From CAWKDG01 sp963848355 (GTDB lineage: Bacteria > Actinomycetota > Acidimicrobiia > Acidimicrobiales > UBA8190), in the NCBI GenBank assembly GCA_963848355.1, contig CAWKDG010000001.1:186001-250000 (forward strand): DNA of 64,000 nucleotides, read 5' to 3'. A program made the position numbers and the translations under genes. Shown here piece by piece: positions 51,527-61,217 of the stretch. Positions within the stretch are counted from its first letter, which is position 1. Each line of letters starts with the position of its first letter. A model generated the notes under the pieces. That model did no database searches. It saw nothing but the letters and a program-made list of their open reading frames with translations, and was not told the origin of the DNA.

Positions 51527-52363
51527 ATGACCACGGCCCCGCCCACCACGCTCTTGGCGGCTCTCAGCGGGGGGCCAGAGACCGGAGTCGTGCTCAAGAC
51601 GGCCATCGGCCTGGCCACCCTTCTCGGAATGGAAGTGGAGGCCGTCCACGTCTCTGACGAGGGTCAAGCCACGCAGGACCTTAATATTGCCACCAGCACC
51701 GCTGGAGTCCCGCTCCACGAGTGGCCGGGTCCCATCGGCGACCGGCTCCTCGAGGTGTTGGAACTTCCCCAGGTCTTCGGCACCGTGATGGGCATGCGGA
51801 CGTTCATCTCCGGTCCCCGGCCGGCGGGCCACACGGCCCTTCAAGTCCTTCGTGGCACCTCCAAGCCACTTGTGTTGGTGCCACCCGAAGCGGCGATGGC
51901 GGAGATATTCACTCCCCGGCGTCTCCTCGTACCGCTCGATGGCAGTCCACAAGCCTCGAAGGCGTTTGTCGACATCGAAGGTCACATTCAGGATGACACC
52001 AATGTTGAAGTTGTCATCCTGTACACACTCAACGGGCTCACCCCTCACATGATCGACCATCCGTATTACGACCTGCCCATCTGGGGCGAGGATTTCCTTC
52101 GCCGCTACTGTCCCGGTGAGAATCGGTCGTTCCAGTGGAGCACGGGCAATCCTGCTAGCGCTGTGATCGATGTGTCCACAGAACTCGACTCCGATCTCAT
52201 AGTCCTCTCCTTCGCCGGCGACATCGAGGTCGGACATGGCGCCGTGATTCGCGAAGTCATAGGCCGCTCGTCTGTCCCTGTCATCATCGTGCCGGCGCCC
52301 ATAACGCCGGCTGTGTGTAGTGATCAAGCCGCGAGGGCTCTGGTCACAGGTTCTTCACAATGA
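51527..52363 (+). CDS. Universal stress protein (two UspA-like domains)
   Basis: 278 residues from ATG 51527 after a AGGAGGAG site. Domain 1 (1-125) is degenerate. Domain 2 (about 130-265) has LLVPLDGSPQASKAFVDIEG, SAVIDVSTELDSDLIVLSFA and IGRSSVPVIIVPAP; the usual G-2x-G-9x-G(S/T) ATP loop is partly kept (GHGAVIREVIGRSSVPV). USPs accumulate in dormancy regulons with Hsp20. The stop overlaps the next start as ATGA. Confidence 0.88.
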   Translation: MTTAPPTTLLAALSGGPETGVVLKTAIGLATLLGMEVEAVHVSDEGQATQDLNIATSTAGVPLHEWPGPIGDRLLEVLELPQVFGTVMGMRTFISGPRPAGHTALQVLRGTSKPLVLVPPEAAMAEIFTPRRLLVPLDGSPQASKAFVDIEGHIQDDTNVEVVILYTLNGLTPHMIDHPYYDLPIWGEDFLRRYCPGENRSFQWSTGNPASAVIDVSTELDSDLIVLSFAGDIEVGHGAVIREVIGRSSVPVIIVPAPITPAVCSDQAARALVTGSSQ

Positions 52364-52605
52364 GATCTCATCCTGTTCTTATCGCTGCGATTGAGAATGC
52401 CGACGCAGCAGTGAGGCGCCTCGAGACTGCTCCCCGCATCTCCGGTGATACATCGCGTGAAAAGAGAATCGCTCTGGCTGCCCGTCTCCGGCGGTTCGCA
52501 GTCATGGAGGCGGTATTAGGGCGACCGACTGCGGTGTCCTGGGATGAAGTGGCCGATGCGCTGCACCTGTCGGTCGATGAGGTGAGGAGTCGCTACATTC
52601 GTTAG
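52360..52605 (+). CDS. Small helical protein (81 residues), possible HTH
   Basis: ATG 52360 overlaps the USP stop. RRLETAPRISGDTSREKRIA, then VMEAVLGRPTAVSWDEVADALHLSVDEVRSRY (quoted in two parts: VSWDEVADALHLS, VDEVRSRY), which resembles a sigma-4/HTH-like end. Could bind DNA or the USP; unproven. Translationally coupled to the USP gene. Confidence 0.6.
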   Translation: MRSHPVLIAAIENADAAVRRLETAPRISGDTSREKRIALAARLRRFAVMEAVLGRPTAVSWDEVADALHLSVDEVRSRYIR

Positions 52606-52713
52606 CACCCGCGGGTTTTCACTCGAATGCCGACGGTCCAGGGCGTCGCCGGCCGTTGGTGCGTCAGCGGGGGGCTACTATCCAACGCCTGATCAAAAGG
52701 GGAGGTCGACAGC

Positions 52714-53010
52714 GTGACCCCGGGCCCGGATCTCGGCAACCTCTTTGACGGGGATCGCTCGGTGTTCACGTACCAGGGGCGTGTCGGGGAGAAGGGATTC
52801 CTCAACGGGGATGCCGCTCGCCACCTCAGCATGCCCCCGTCACGTCGCTGTAGACCTCCGTTGTCACGGCAGTGGGGGAGTGTCCAAAACGAGACGTTGC
52901 GGCCGTCCAGCGAAATACACGATTCGCAGGGCTTGCCAAGTATCGGGGGCCGCTCGCGCCATCCCGTGAGGCGAAGTATCAGATCGTCGGTGTCGGGGCC
53001 ACGATGGTGA
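52714..53010 (+). other. Doubtful open frame (98 residues)
   Basis: GTG 52714 follows a GGGGAGG site and the first 40 residues (VTPGPDLGNLFDGDRSVFTY...) look coding; the rest is Arg/Ser-rich and reads into the end of the Ig-like copy on the other strand. Possibly a truncated gene. Confidence 0.25.
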
Positions 53011-53465
53011 AGGTGGTCATGTAGGTCGGATGCGTCCCGGCGTCGACGTCGGCCACCACCTGGGACGGTCCCGCCCCACAGGAGCTGCCCAAGAAGACGA
53101 ACACGGCGTTGCCGTCGTCGTCGAAGATGGCGGTGACACTGTTCAAGCCCGCGGTGGTGTCGGTCAGGAAGCCGATGATGCCGCCGCAGGCGTTGGCCAG
53201 CTGGGAGGAGTCGATCTCGACGGGGTCACCGGCGTAGGAGGGGTGAGGTCTCCACCTGGATGACGGCCGCCACGAGCGACGGACCGGTCTCGACCAGGGG
53301 ACTCGGATCGACCTGGACGGTGATGAGAGGAGTGGTGCCACTCCCGCCCCCGGTGCCCGACCCACCGCCCTTCTTGCAGGTATGGGTCTTGTGGCAGCCC
53401 TTGGCCGGATGGGTCTTGGCCCCGGCCACCACCACGACGGGCAGGAAACGGTGTCGCACGCTCAT
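52979..53465 (-). pseudogene. Second, shortened copy of the Ig-like secreted protein gene
   Basis: Starts MSVRHRFLPVVVVAGAKTHP with a short hydrophobic stretch, then a Lys/Gly linker and PLITVQVDPSPLVETGPSLV, as in the copy at 42.3-43.1 kb. Near 53240 one base is inserted (VETSP to SYAGDPVEID). The first DDDGN unit is fused directly to the end of the second (DDDGNAVFVFLGSSCGAG), so about 130 codons between the two like sequences are gone. It ends FTIVAPTPTI. Recombination between internal repeats explains the deletion. Confidence 0.7.
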
Positions 53466-53676
53466 GCTGATCTCCAGGGCTTCGATGGCCCGTGGTCACA
53501 CGCTGGCGCCATCCTCGCTCAGCCCGGGGGACGTGCCCATCGCCACTGTTGATGAACGTGGCCGACCGAGCCACCGAGATCCCCCTCTCCTCACCGCGAG
53601 TACGAGGGTACGAACACGTTCCTTCGTCATCTGTGTGCTGACAACGGCCACCCTCAAGTCGACTTCGGCTCGGAGA

Positions 53677-53793
53677 CATCCACCCCGCTACGGAAGCGAA
53701 GCCGGGTCCCGCGTCAAAGGCAGCCCGATACTTGGCCAAACGCGTCTCGCAGTCGGCGATCCACCGCCGTGCGGTATCCGCGGGGCCAGGCAT
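53677..53793 (-). pseudogene. Serine recombinase coiled-coil fragment
   Basis: About 39 codons: TARRWIADCETRLAKYRAAF, then DAGPGFASVAGWM. This is the long coiled-coil motif of large serine recombinases (compare DCDRRLQNYRKQL at 38.0 kb). No catalytic domain nearby. A second relic of an integrated element. Confidence 0.6.
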
Positions 53794-53843
53794 TGCGGGT
53801 CGAGCTCAGTTCGACAGAGAAGCCCCTGGGGTCGCGGTGAGGC

Positions 53844-55526
53844 TCACAGTGCTCCTGTCACAGCACTGGATAGATCGTGCGTCCCGGCTGCGTGCGGCCC
53901 TGTCACCGTCACTCCCGAGAACCCCAACGACGACCCGTCGATGGCGGTGTACAGCTTCTCGTTCTTACCGCCCACCGTGATCGAGGTATCTGTGAGATTG
54001 ACGACGCCGCTCCGCACATTGATACAAGCGAGCTCAGCTTCGCCTAGACACTTGAGCGAATCGTTGTCGAAAGTGATCGGACCGATAGGTGCTGCCCTCA
54101 AACTTCCCACACTCACAGCGTCTCCACTCTTCGCTACGGGCATCGTGCAGTCGGTGAAGGTGATGGCGCCGTCGGCGTGGCTGGCGATGTTCACGAGGCC
54201 GTCGTACGTGCAATCGGTGATGGTGACGTTCTTGGCCTTTTCACCGAGCGAGTCGTCCTCAAAATCCCATGTCGACTGCGATACGGCGCCGATTGTCACG
54301 TCAGTAAAGGTCCCATGGTCGAGAGCCACGGGGGCGATACCTTGTAACCCACAATCGGTGGCAGCGAAGCCGGTGACGGTGAGATTGGTCGTTGTCGTCC
54401 AACCGGGGAGAGGGAAGTGATCCGGACCGATATCGAGACACGTACCGAAGACGTTATGAACTCTGTCGTTGATTAGAGTGGTGGTGGCTGATCCTCTGAG
54501 GTCGATGCCATCGTTAGCAGCAAGATCAGGATGGTAGGCGTCCACGGGCCATGGGCCGGTATCGACACCGGCCACGGTCATGTTCTGGAGCGTGTCATCG
54601 GTGCCAGTGACGGTGATAGAGGCGCGCCCATGGATGTCTTCGGGGCTGCACTTGGTGAACGGACAGGACTCGGTACTGGCATCGTTCCATGTGCCGCCGA
54701 TGATCGTCACGTCGTTGGCTGAGATCTTGATGCCGTTGGCGGGGACGGTGTAGCAACCGTTGGCGTGGAAAGTCTCACCGGTGACGAAGGTGGGAGCAGG
54801 CCCGCAGCTCGGTCCGTTGCCCACTGCGCTGCCGTACGTCTCGGGGGGGACTGCACTGTCGTCGCCTTTGGAAGCCCCGACCCCACCGCTCGACGACCCC
54901 TTCTTGACGTCGGCCAGTGGGGTGCCGGGAGTCTCGGCTGGCGCCGGTGTCGGCGAGGTCGTGACCGGCGACGCCTTGCTCGGCGCCTCGGTCGTCGTCG
55001 TGGACTTCGGAGCCGTGGTGGTCGTGGACTTCGGTGCCGTCGTGGTGCTCGTGGTCGTCGCTGTCGTGCTCGGTGTCTTGGTGGCGCCCTTCGTGGCCTG
55101 AGTCGTGGTCGTCGTGCCCGTGCCGCCCGCCGGCGCTTTCGCGGCAGGCGGACTCTTCGGAGTCACGGCGGTCGTGGTGGTCGAGACGGCGACGGGTACC
55201 GTGGCGACGGTCGTGCTGGTTGCCGTGGCCCGCGTTCCCTTCGAAGCCGCCGTCGCGGCCGCTGCGCCGGTGACGACGAAGGCGACCGTGAAAATACTGA
55301 TGACCAGAGCGACGCCGGGCCGGAGGTTGAACCTCTGGCCCTCAGAATCACTCACGGTGATATCCGCCGACTCCGTCCGTCGTGCTGGATGCCGTGGCCC
55401 GCGTTCCATTCGAAGCCGCCGTTGCTGTGCAGTCGCGCTCGTGACGACGAAGGCGATCGTGACGAGGAGGCCGACAAGGGCGATGCCGTTCCGGTGAACG
55501 TTCCTGAGGCCCTTAGCATCACGCAC
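53844..55526 (-). CDS. Exported right-handed beta-helix protein with Thr-rich stalk
   Basis: 560 residues from GTG 55526, or 503 from a second GTG at 55355. Two hydrophobic segments at the start (GIALVGLLVTIAFVVTSATA; GVALVISIFTVAFVVTGAAA) come from a duplication of the 5' end. A Thr/Ala/Pro/Lys stalk (APKSTTTT twice) follows to about residue 200. Then a beta-helix: ANDVTIIGGTWNDAST, NLTVTGFAATDCGLQGIAPV, AKNVTITDCTYDGLVNIASH and more. Parallel beta-helix proteins bind or cut polysaccharides, but no catalytic set can be identified. It is likely surface-displayed. Confidence 0.75.
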   Translation of the reverse strand: MRDAKGLRNVHRNGIALVGLLVTIAFVVTSATAQQRRLRMERGPRHPARRTESADITVSDSEGQRFNLRPGVALVISIFTVAFVVTGAAAATAASKGTRATATSTTVATVPVAVSTTTTAVTPKSPPAAKAPAGGTGTTTTTQATKGATKTPSTTATTTSTTTAPKSTTTTAPKSTTTTEAPSKASPVTTSPTPAPAETPGTPLADVKKGSSSGGVGASKGDDSAVPPETYGSAVGNGPSCGPAPTFVTGETFHANGCYTVPANGIKISANDVTIIGGTWNDASTESCPFTKCSPEDIHGRASITVTGTDDTLQNMTVAGVDTGPWPVDAYHPDLAANDGIDLRGSATTTLINDRVHNVFGTCLDIGPDHFPLPGWTTTTNLTVTGFAATDCGLQGIAPVALDHGTFTDVTIGAVSQSTWDFEDDSLGEKAKNVTITDCTYDGLVNIASHADGAITFTDCTMPVAKSGDAVSVGSLRAAPIGPITFDNDSLKCLGEAELACINVRSGVVNLTDTSITVGGKNEKLYTAIDGSSLGFSGVTVTGPHAAGTHDLSSAVTGAL

Positions 55527-55853
55527 AGTGATATTCCATCGGCACTATCAGTGGTTATCTGTAACGCAACTCACCGCCCGAGGCAGCCGTGCGTGGTGAC
55601 CAGGGAGCCTGTCCGCCGATCCTGTCCCCTCGGCCGGATAACGGAGCGAGCGGTTCGGTGATCAGTGATCCACAATCTCGATGCCGGGCGTCTGTGGTTG
55701 GCCGTACGGGCCTGGTCCGTCCGCCGCTCAGGAGGCTAAGGGGCGCCCAGAGGGCCTCTCGGCTCCCGCGACAGGCACAGAAGTCTCCCCCTGGGTCCTC
55801 TCCTCTGTGGTGACGGAACGGAGCAGGCTAGGCAGGGGGCCAAAGCCCTCAGG
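55527..55853 (+). other. Spacer with possible repeated noncoding element
   Basis: No gene seen. From about 55630 to 55855 blocks such as GGATAACGG, AGAGGGC, GGGGGCCAAAG and TGTGGTGACGGA occur in a similar order to 41230-41430. Confidence 0.3.
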
Positions 55854-56144
55854 TCACGTGCTTTCTCTCGCGGCAACAATCGAGATTCGTCGACGTGAAC
55901 CGGCGGTCCGGTCCTCGCCGAAGTCCCCGCGAAGACGTCTGCGCACGATGATCACACTTTGAGCCACGCCTGTCGCAACCAGCACCACCCCGATGCCGGA
56001 GTAGTCGTTGTTGCGATTCCAGACACCTTCGGTTATCAGAAAGGCCCCTGCGGCAGTGCAGCCGGACATGGCGAACATCCGTAGTCGTTCGCCACGCCGG
56101 GTACGGGCGGAAAGGACCGTTCCCCAACCATCTGGAGATGCCAT
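55854..56144 (-). CDS. Small two-helix membrane protein
   Basis: 96 residues. Two hydrophobic segments (MFAMSGCTAAGAFLITEGVW and YSGIGVVLVATGVAQSVIIV) with a short polar loop, then a basic C-terminus (RRRLRG). No family recognised. Could be a fragment of a larger membrane protein. Start ATG 56144 lacks a strong ribosome site. Confidence 0.5.
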   Translation of the reverse strand: MASPDGWGTVLSARTRRGERLRMFAMSGCTAAGAFLITEGVWNRNNDYSGIGVVLVATGVAQSVIIVRRRLRGDFGEDRTAGSRRRISIVAAREST

Positions 56145-56385
56145 GTGACGAATTTACTGCTCGAGGAGCCCGACGCCGCGGTCGAGCGGCCGCCCCAACC
56201 GCACCAGGCGGTACGCCGCCGGTGGACCCGAGCGAGATGCCGGTCAGGCCGCCCACCAGCCCTAGCCGTGTCCTTATGGTCGAGGTGCCTATCGGCCACG
56301 TCCGTTTGCCCTTCGGCACCCGAGCGGCGGTCGGCGGTCGGCACCAGCCGGGCGTAACGTGTCACGAGGGGAGTCGTGAGCGGCG

Positions 56386-57667
56386 ATGCGAGACCAGAGA
56401 CGGGGTGGCGAGATGGGGACTCACCAGGGAGCCCGATGTGCGCACCGATTCCGGCACGTCGGTCCTTTTATGGCGTTATGCCCACGGCGCCACGCCTTTG
56501 GTTGCGAGACTGGCCGCCTCCCCGCTCGAATCATCCGTTCGTCGATCCTTCGGTTCTTCGTGGTCGTCGTCGGCCTGCTGGGTGGTGTCGCGCTCCAGAC
56601 CGGCCGGGCGGGGGCGACACCGTCGGTGTGGTCGATCACCCCCAGTCCCGACCAGGGCACCGTTACCAACATCCTGGACGCCGTGTCCTGCACCGATCAG
56701 AGCTGGTGTGTGGCAGTGGGATACGACGTGGACGTCAACGTGACGCCTTCGCAAACCCTGATCGAGTCCTGGGACGGCACGGGCTGGTCGATCATCCCTA
56801 GCCCTGACCAGGGGAGCGACCCCAGTTATCTGAACGGGGTGTCCTGCACCGAGCGCGACATTCTGCGTGGCGGTGGGCGGGTCGTTGGGAGCGGTACAGA
56901 CGACGCTCGTCGAGTCCTGGGACGGGACGGCCTGGTCGATCATCCCGAGCCCCGACCGGGGCAGCGGTAACAACCTCCTCACGGGAGTGTCCTGTACCGA
57001 CACGACCAATTGTGTGGCCGTCGGCTACGAGGGGTCGGTCGACCAGACACTCGTCGAGTCCTGGGACGGGACGGCGTGGTCGATCATCCCGAGCCCTGAT
57101 CGGGGAAGGAGTACCAACGACCTGTACGCGGTGTCCTGCACCAGCTCGACCTACTGCGTGGCGGTGGGTTACTACCGCACCTGGCGGACCTTGATCGAGA
57201 CCTGGGACGGAAGCGCCTGGACCATCAGCCCCAGCCCCAGTTTGGGTAGGAGCAGTGTCCTCAACAGTGTGTCCTGCAGCAGTTCCACGGCTTGTGTGGC
57301 GGTGGGCTACCACGGGAAGTATCGGACCCTGATCGAGACCTGGGACGGAAGCGCCTGGACCGTCACCCTCGCCCCCCACATGGGCAGCCGCAAGATTGTC
57401 GATGCAGTCTCGTGCTCTCTTCCCACCGACTGTGTGGCTGTGGGCGACTACACCCATGGATCGGGACCGTCCCAGACGTCGGTGACCTTGATCAAGTCCG
57501 GGAACAGCGGTGCCTGGTCGACCACCCCGAGCCCCGACCAGGACAGTGACTTCAACGATCTGTTCGGCGTGTCCTGCGTCAGCACCAGCGATTGTGTGGC
57601 GGTGGGTTACTACACCGACACTTCTACAGGCACCTACCAGACCCTGGTCGAGACCGGCACGTCTTGA
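56386..57667 (+). CDS. Secreted repeat protein (SWDGT/CVAVG repeats), one frameshift
   Basis: The signal-like helix FFVVVVGLLGGVALQTGRAG is followed by about six repeats of 45-50 residues: W(S)IxPSPDxG...L..VSCT...CVAVGY...QTLIESWDGT. This layout is typical of exported beta-propeller-like proteins of Acidimicrobiia and other actinobacteria. Near 56863 one extra A (in CTERDFCVAVGG) breaks the frame; from there the repeats continue in another frame to 57667. The start is uncertain (ATG 56386 or 56470). Paired Cys in each repeat likely form disulphides. Function unknown. Confidence 0.7.
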
Positions 57668-57868
57668 ACCGCTGAGAGCGCCCTGCGCCTCGGGTCGACT
57701 TTCGTGGCCATGCTCAATCGGCGCCTCTGATCCTAGGGCGGACCACGTTGGGTTGAGTCTTCGGCGGCAGTACCCGGGTTGATTCCATTCGATCTTGGCC
57801 ATGTCGATCCTTGTTCTCCAGGAACCTCGAGTCAGCCTTCTCCGGTCGCGCCAGCGTCGTGCTCCGGA

Positions 57869-59590
57869 TCACCCCGACGGTTCCGCCCGAGGGCCTCGGT
57901 TCGTGACGGCTTCCCCGATGTCCATGGCATCATGCCGTTGATTGTCGACGGCCATCCGCATGTCGGACCGGAAGACGGCGTAGCTGTTCTTCCCCCGCAT
58001 CTTGGCTTCGTAGAGCGCGACATCGGCGTCACGGAGAAGGTGCGCCGGTCCGTCACGGGGACCGACAGCCACCCCGATACTGGCTCCGATGCGCAAGGGG
58101 CCGATATCGCTTCGCTCGAGAATGAACGGCCGGGCGAATGACGCCAAGATCCGCTCGGCCACGAGCTCGGGACCGAGGCCCCCGAGTTCCCCTTCAGCCA
58201 AGACGACGAACTCATCTCCCCCGAGGCGCCCGACACTGTCTGTCGCCCGAAGTGTCTCTGACAGGCGGACACTGACTAACCGGAGGAGGTCGTCTCCCAC
58301 CTCGTGTCCGTAGGTGTCGTTGACTTGCTTGAAGTTGTCGAGGTCGATGAAGAGGGCGCCAATCGAGAGTGGCTGGCGCGCCGCCCGGGCGATCATCTGT
58401 TCGGCGCGGTCGAGTATGAGGGCGCGGTTGGGCAGGTCGGTAAGAGAGTCGTAGAGAGCCAGATGCCGGAGCTGGCCGGTGCGTTTGTCCACCAGACGCA
58501 GGGCCATCGTCCGTGATCGCGTGAGCAGGATGAGGAACAGGAAGAGCAGGAACGTCATCCCGGCGCCGAGAGCACCGACTCCGAGAGCCTGGTCCGTCGC
58601 TGCCGATCGCGCTGAGCCAACGACCCTCACGATCCATGAGCCACCTGCTTCGAACCGGAGAGTGTGGAGGTAGGAGGCACCGCTGGGCGTCGTACCCGAT
58701 GTGGCGATCGGTGTGCTGCCGGATCCCGGTTCATCGAAGAGGACGGTTACCGCAAGTCCGTGATTGGTGGCGCTGTCGGAGCGAAGCAGGGTGCCTCCAC
58801 TGAATGTTGCGACGATCCACCCGCGGACGGCGATTTGACGGGCCAACACCGAAGTCGGAGTTGGCTCACTGTCATACACCGGCGAGAAGAGGACGAAAAG
58901 GTCGGAGATGCCAGGGGTCTTGGCGATCTTCCCGGCGGCCAACACTGTCGTCCGTCCGGTGTCGGTCGCCTCGTTAAGGAGGTGGGGGATGGGCGAAGGG
59001 TCATTGGCAGGCGGTATCGTCGCGCTGCAGAAGTTAAAGGTCACGGGAATCACCTTGGCGGCTGGCGAGGTGGCGATGCCGAACCTCTGGAGGCAGTACT
59101 GGGGCTGCTGCCCCGCTGGGAAGACCGAGTATGGCGCCCCCACGGGCTCGTTGATGGGTGGATCGGCGACGACGGCGCTCCCGAAGGCGTTCAGTTGCGA
59201 GGCAGGGACGCGCTGGACGAAGGCGAAACCAACGCCCCCGGGAAAGCGCTCTTCGATGTCCAGGGATCCGTACCAGGTGGCCAGCTCGTGATTGCTCAGG
59301 TTCGGAATGGCCTCGATCCCACCTCGCTGGGTTGCCACGAAGTCGACGTCTCGGCGTAGAGCGGTCGACACTGCCGCCGACACGTTGTTGGCGGTGGTGG
59401 CAAAGGCTTCCTTCGTCTGGTTCTGAACGTAGCCGTGCCATCCCAGGGCGCCGATGGTCGACATCGTCAACCCGGCGACGAGAACGACGAGGACGAGAAC
59501 ATTCCACAGACGAGCTCGCCCAAGGGCACGCATTGGAGCGGATCGACTGATTGAATTGTCCCTGACCAGGGTCTCCTCACTCGTTACCAT
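57869..59590 (-). CDS. Diguanylate cyclase with CHASE-like extracellular sensor
   Basis: 573 residues from ATG 59590. First helix at 28-48; an extracellular CHASE-like region at about 60-325 (EERFPGGVGFAFVQRVPASQ is a CHASE signature); second helix at 335-357; then a GGDEF domain. DSLTDLPNRALILDRAE, FIDLDNFKQVNDTYGHEVGD and GGDEF (457-461) mark an active cyclase; RATD (448-451), five residues before, fits a product-inhibition I-site. It makes cyclic di-GMP on sensing an outside ligand, likely controlling surface polysaccharide or attachment, which suits the glycan genes next door. Transcribed alone. Confidence 0.93.
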   Translation of the reverse strand: MVTSEETLVRDNSISRSAPMRALGRARLWNVLVLVVLVAGLTMSTIGALGWHGYVQNQTKEAFATTANNVSAAVSTALRRDVDFVATQRGGIEAIPNLSNHELATWYGSLDIEERFPGGVGFAFVQRVPASQLNAFGSAVVADPPINEPVGAPYSVFPAGQQPQYCLQRFGIATSPAAKVIPVTFNFCSATIPPANDPSPIPHLLNEATDTGRTTVLAAGKIAKTPGISDLFVLFSPVYDSEPTPTSVLARQIAVRGWIVATFSGGTLLRSDSATNHGLAVTVLFDEPGSGSTPIATSGTTPSGASYLHTLRFEAGGSWIVRVVGSARSAATDQALGVGALGAGMTFLLFLFLILLTRSRTMALRLVDKRTGQLRHLALYDSLTDLPNRALILDRAEQMIARAARQPLSIGALFIDLDNFKQVNDTYGHEVGDDLLRLVSVRLSETLRATDSVGRLGGDEFVVLAEGELGGLGPELVAERILASFARPFILERSDIGPLRIGASIGVAVGPRDGPAHLLRDADVALYEAKMRGKNSYAVFRSDMRMAVDNQRHDAMDIGEAVTNRGPRAEPSG

Positions 59591-59926
59591 ACATCTTGTC
59601 TATCGACAACTCCTCTCACAAAAGTAAGGTAAAGATGGGTAGGGGAGCCCCGTTCTGCCCTCTCGCGAGGGGGTGACGCCGGACGGGCTAACCACGTCGA
59701 TCGTCGTTGTCGTCGCCCGAGCTATCGAGAACGGGGACGAGATGGTTGCCACCAGGATCACCAAGTTCGCATTTCACCGGAGTGGTGGACCACTTCCCGG
59801 GCTCATCCCGGCTCGTGGTTGGGCCTGCAGGCACGACCACTACCTCCAGCCACCGAGCCAAGAATCGGAGAGGGGGATGAGTGCGGACGCCCACTAGACG
59901 CGATCGGGCCAGTAGCGTTGTCTGCC
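59591..59926 (+). other. Divergent intergenic region
   Basis: No gene seen. TTGTC-tatc-GACAA at 59596-59609 lies just upstream of the cyclase start, between a GAGAGGAG site and the ATG, and could act on its translation or transcription. Confidence 0.4.
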
Positions 59927-60889
59927 ATGCCGGCTACGAACTCCCCACCTCCCCGTGGAGCGAGCGAGGCGCGATCCGCCCGGACAGCCAGTGACAGGTC
60001 CCGCAACTTCCGACGGCAGCTCAGGGCAACGTGGGGTCACCCTGGAAACGCCGGGCACCAGATCAGAGCCATTGCACGTCTCGTGCTGTTTCATGTCCGA
60101 GCGCAGCTCTTCCACAAGCGCACCTGCGTTCCGATCGGCGATCACTCCAAGATGTGGGCTGACCGGCGATTTGCCCACACAGTCCAACTCGTTCTGGGCA
60201 ACCCACCCGACTGGGAATACATGCAAGCGTGGAAGACATTCTTGCGCCCGGGTACCCTGTTTGTCGATGTCGGAGCCAATGCAGGACTCTATTCCCTGTG
60301 GGCGGCCGACCTCGGAGCGACGGTCATCGCCGTTGAACCGGAACCGACAGTTCGCAAGGCCCTGGAGGAGAGCGCCGCGCTGAACCGCTACGAGTTCGAG
60401 ATCATCCCTGCGGCGCTCTCCGACGAAGCGGGCACGATGCGCCTTTCGCATGGGAAAGGCTCGGCGAACTACCTCTTACTCGATGACGGCGCTGATGGAG
60501 ACGAAGTGGAAGTCCGCACGCTCGATGAGGTTCTCGGCGCCAGGACGGCTGATGGAATGAAGATCGATGTCGAGGGTGCCGAGTACTTGGTCCTCAGAGG
60601 AGCCGCCCTGGCCATGACACAGCGACGGATACCGGTCATCCAGCTGGAATGGAACAGGACGTCGCGGAAGCATTTTGGCGAAACGCGCAAGGCGTTGGCG
60701 GATGTGCTGATCGCATCGGGATATGAGTTCTTGCGTCCAGATAGTCACGGCCATCTCGAACGGACGGATCCGGGCAAATTCGGCAAGGACGTGTTTGCGG
60801 TGCTCAAGCCTTCACTGCCTCACGACCAACGACAGGTCGGTGACACGATGCCGAGGACGTCGGAGGAATCCCGCTCCGAGAGGCCGTGA
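59927..60889 (+). CDS. FkbM-family methyltransferase
   Basis: 320 residues from ATG 59927; an upstream in-frame ATG at 59819 is less likely. A basic N-terminus is followed by the FkbM domain (about 95-290): GTLFVDVGANAGLYSLWAAD (SAM motif I), VIAVEPEPTVRKALEES, RTLDEVLGARTADGMKIDVE and EGAEYLVLRGA. These methylate sugar or polyketide hydroxyls and often lie in surface-glycan loci. Next to the GT2 on the same strand, 328 bases apart. Confidence 0.88.
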   Translation: MPATNSPPPRGASEARSARTASDRSRNFRRQLRATWGHPGNAGHQIRAIARLVLFHVRAQLFHKRTCVPIGDHSKMWADRRFAHTVQLVLGNPPDWEYMQAWKTFLRPGTLFVDVGANAGLYSLWAADLGATVIAVEPEPTVRKALEESAALNRYEFEIIPAALSDEAGTMRLSHGKGSANYLLLDDGADGDEVEVRTLDEVLGARTADGMKIDVEGAEYLVLRGAALAMTQRRIPVIQLEWNRTSRKHFGETRKALADVLIASGYEFLRPDSHGHLERTDPGKFGKDVFAVLKPSLPHDQRQVGDTMPRTSEESRSERP

Positions 60890-61217
60890 AGCCAGCCGGA
60901 ACTGCTGTAGCGGGAGGAGCCGCCCAGGTCGAGCACCGATCCGTCGCCACGAGGCCCTTGACCAGCGGGTAATGGTCATGGCGTGAGCCCGCGCCCCACG
61001 GACCGTCGTCCCATTGGGTCGGAGGGCGGGCTGGCCGACGGCAAGCCACGGGAGCGGAGAGAGGCTGCCACCGCCTGAGGGAGGCCGCACCCCCCGGACT
61101 GGTCCACGGCCGGGCCCTTCGGGACGGGAACCCGCCGTCTCGCAGTACTATGGCGCCGAACGGAGGGCGTCTTCGACGCCCGATCTGCCGGCAGAGAACC
61201 CGAGGGGCGATTCCGCG
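60890..61217 (+). other. Intergenic, nothing coding seen
   Basis: GC-rich spacer between the FkbM and GT2 genes; frames within it show no family features. Confidence 0.4.
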
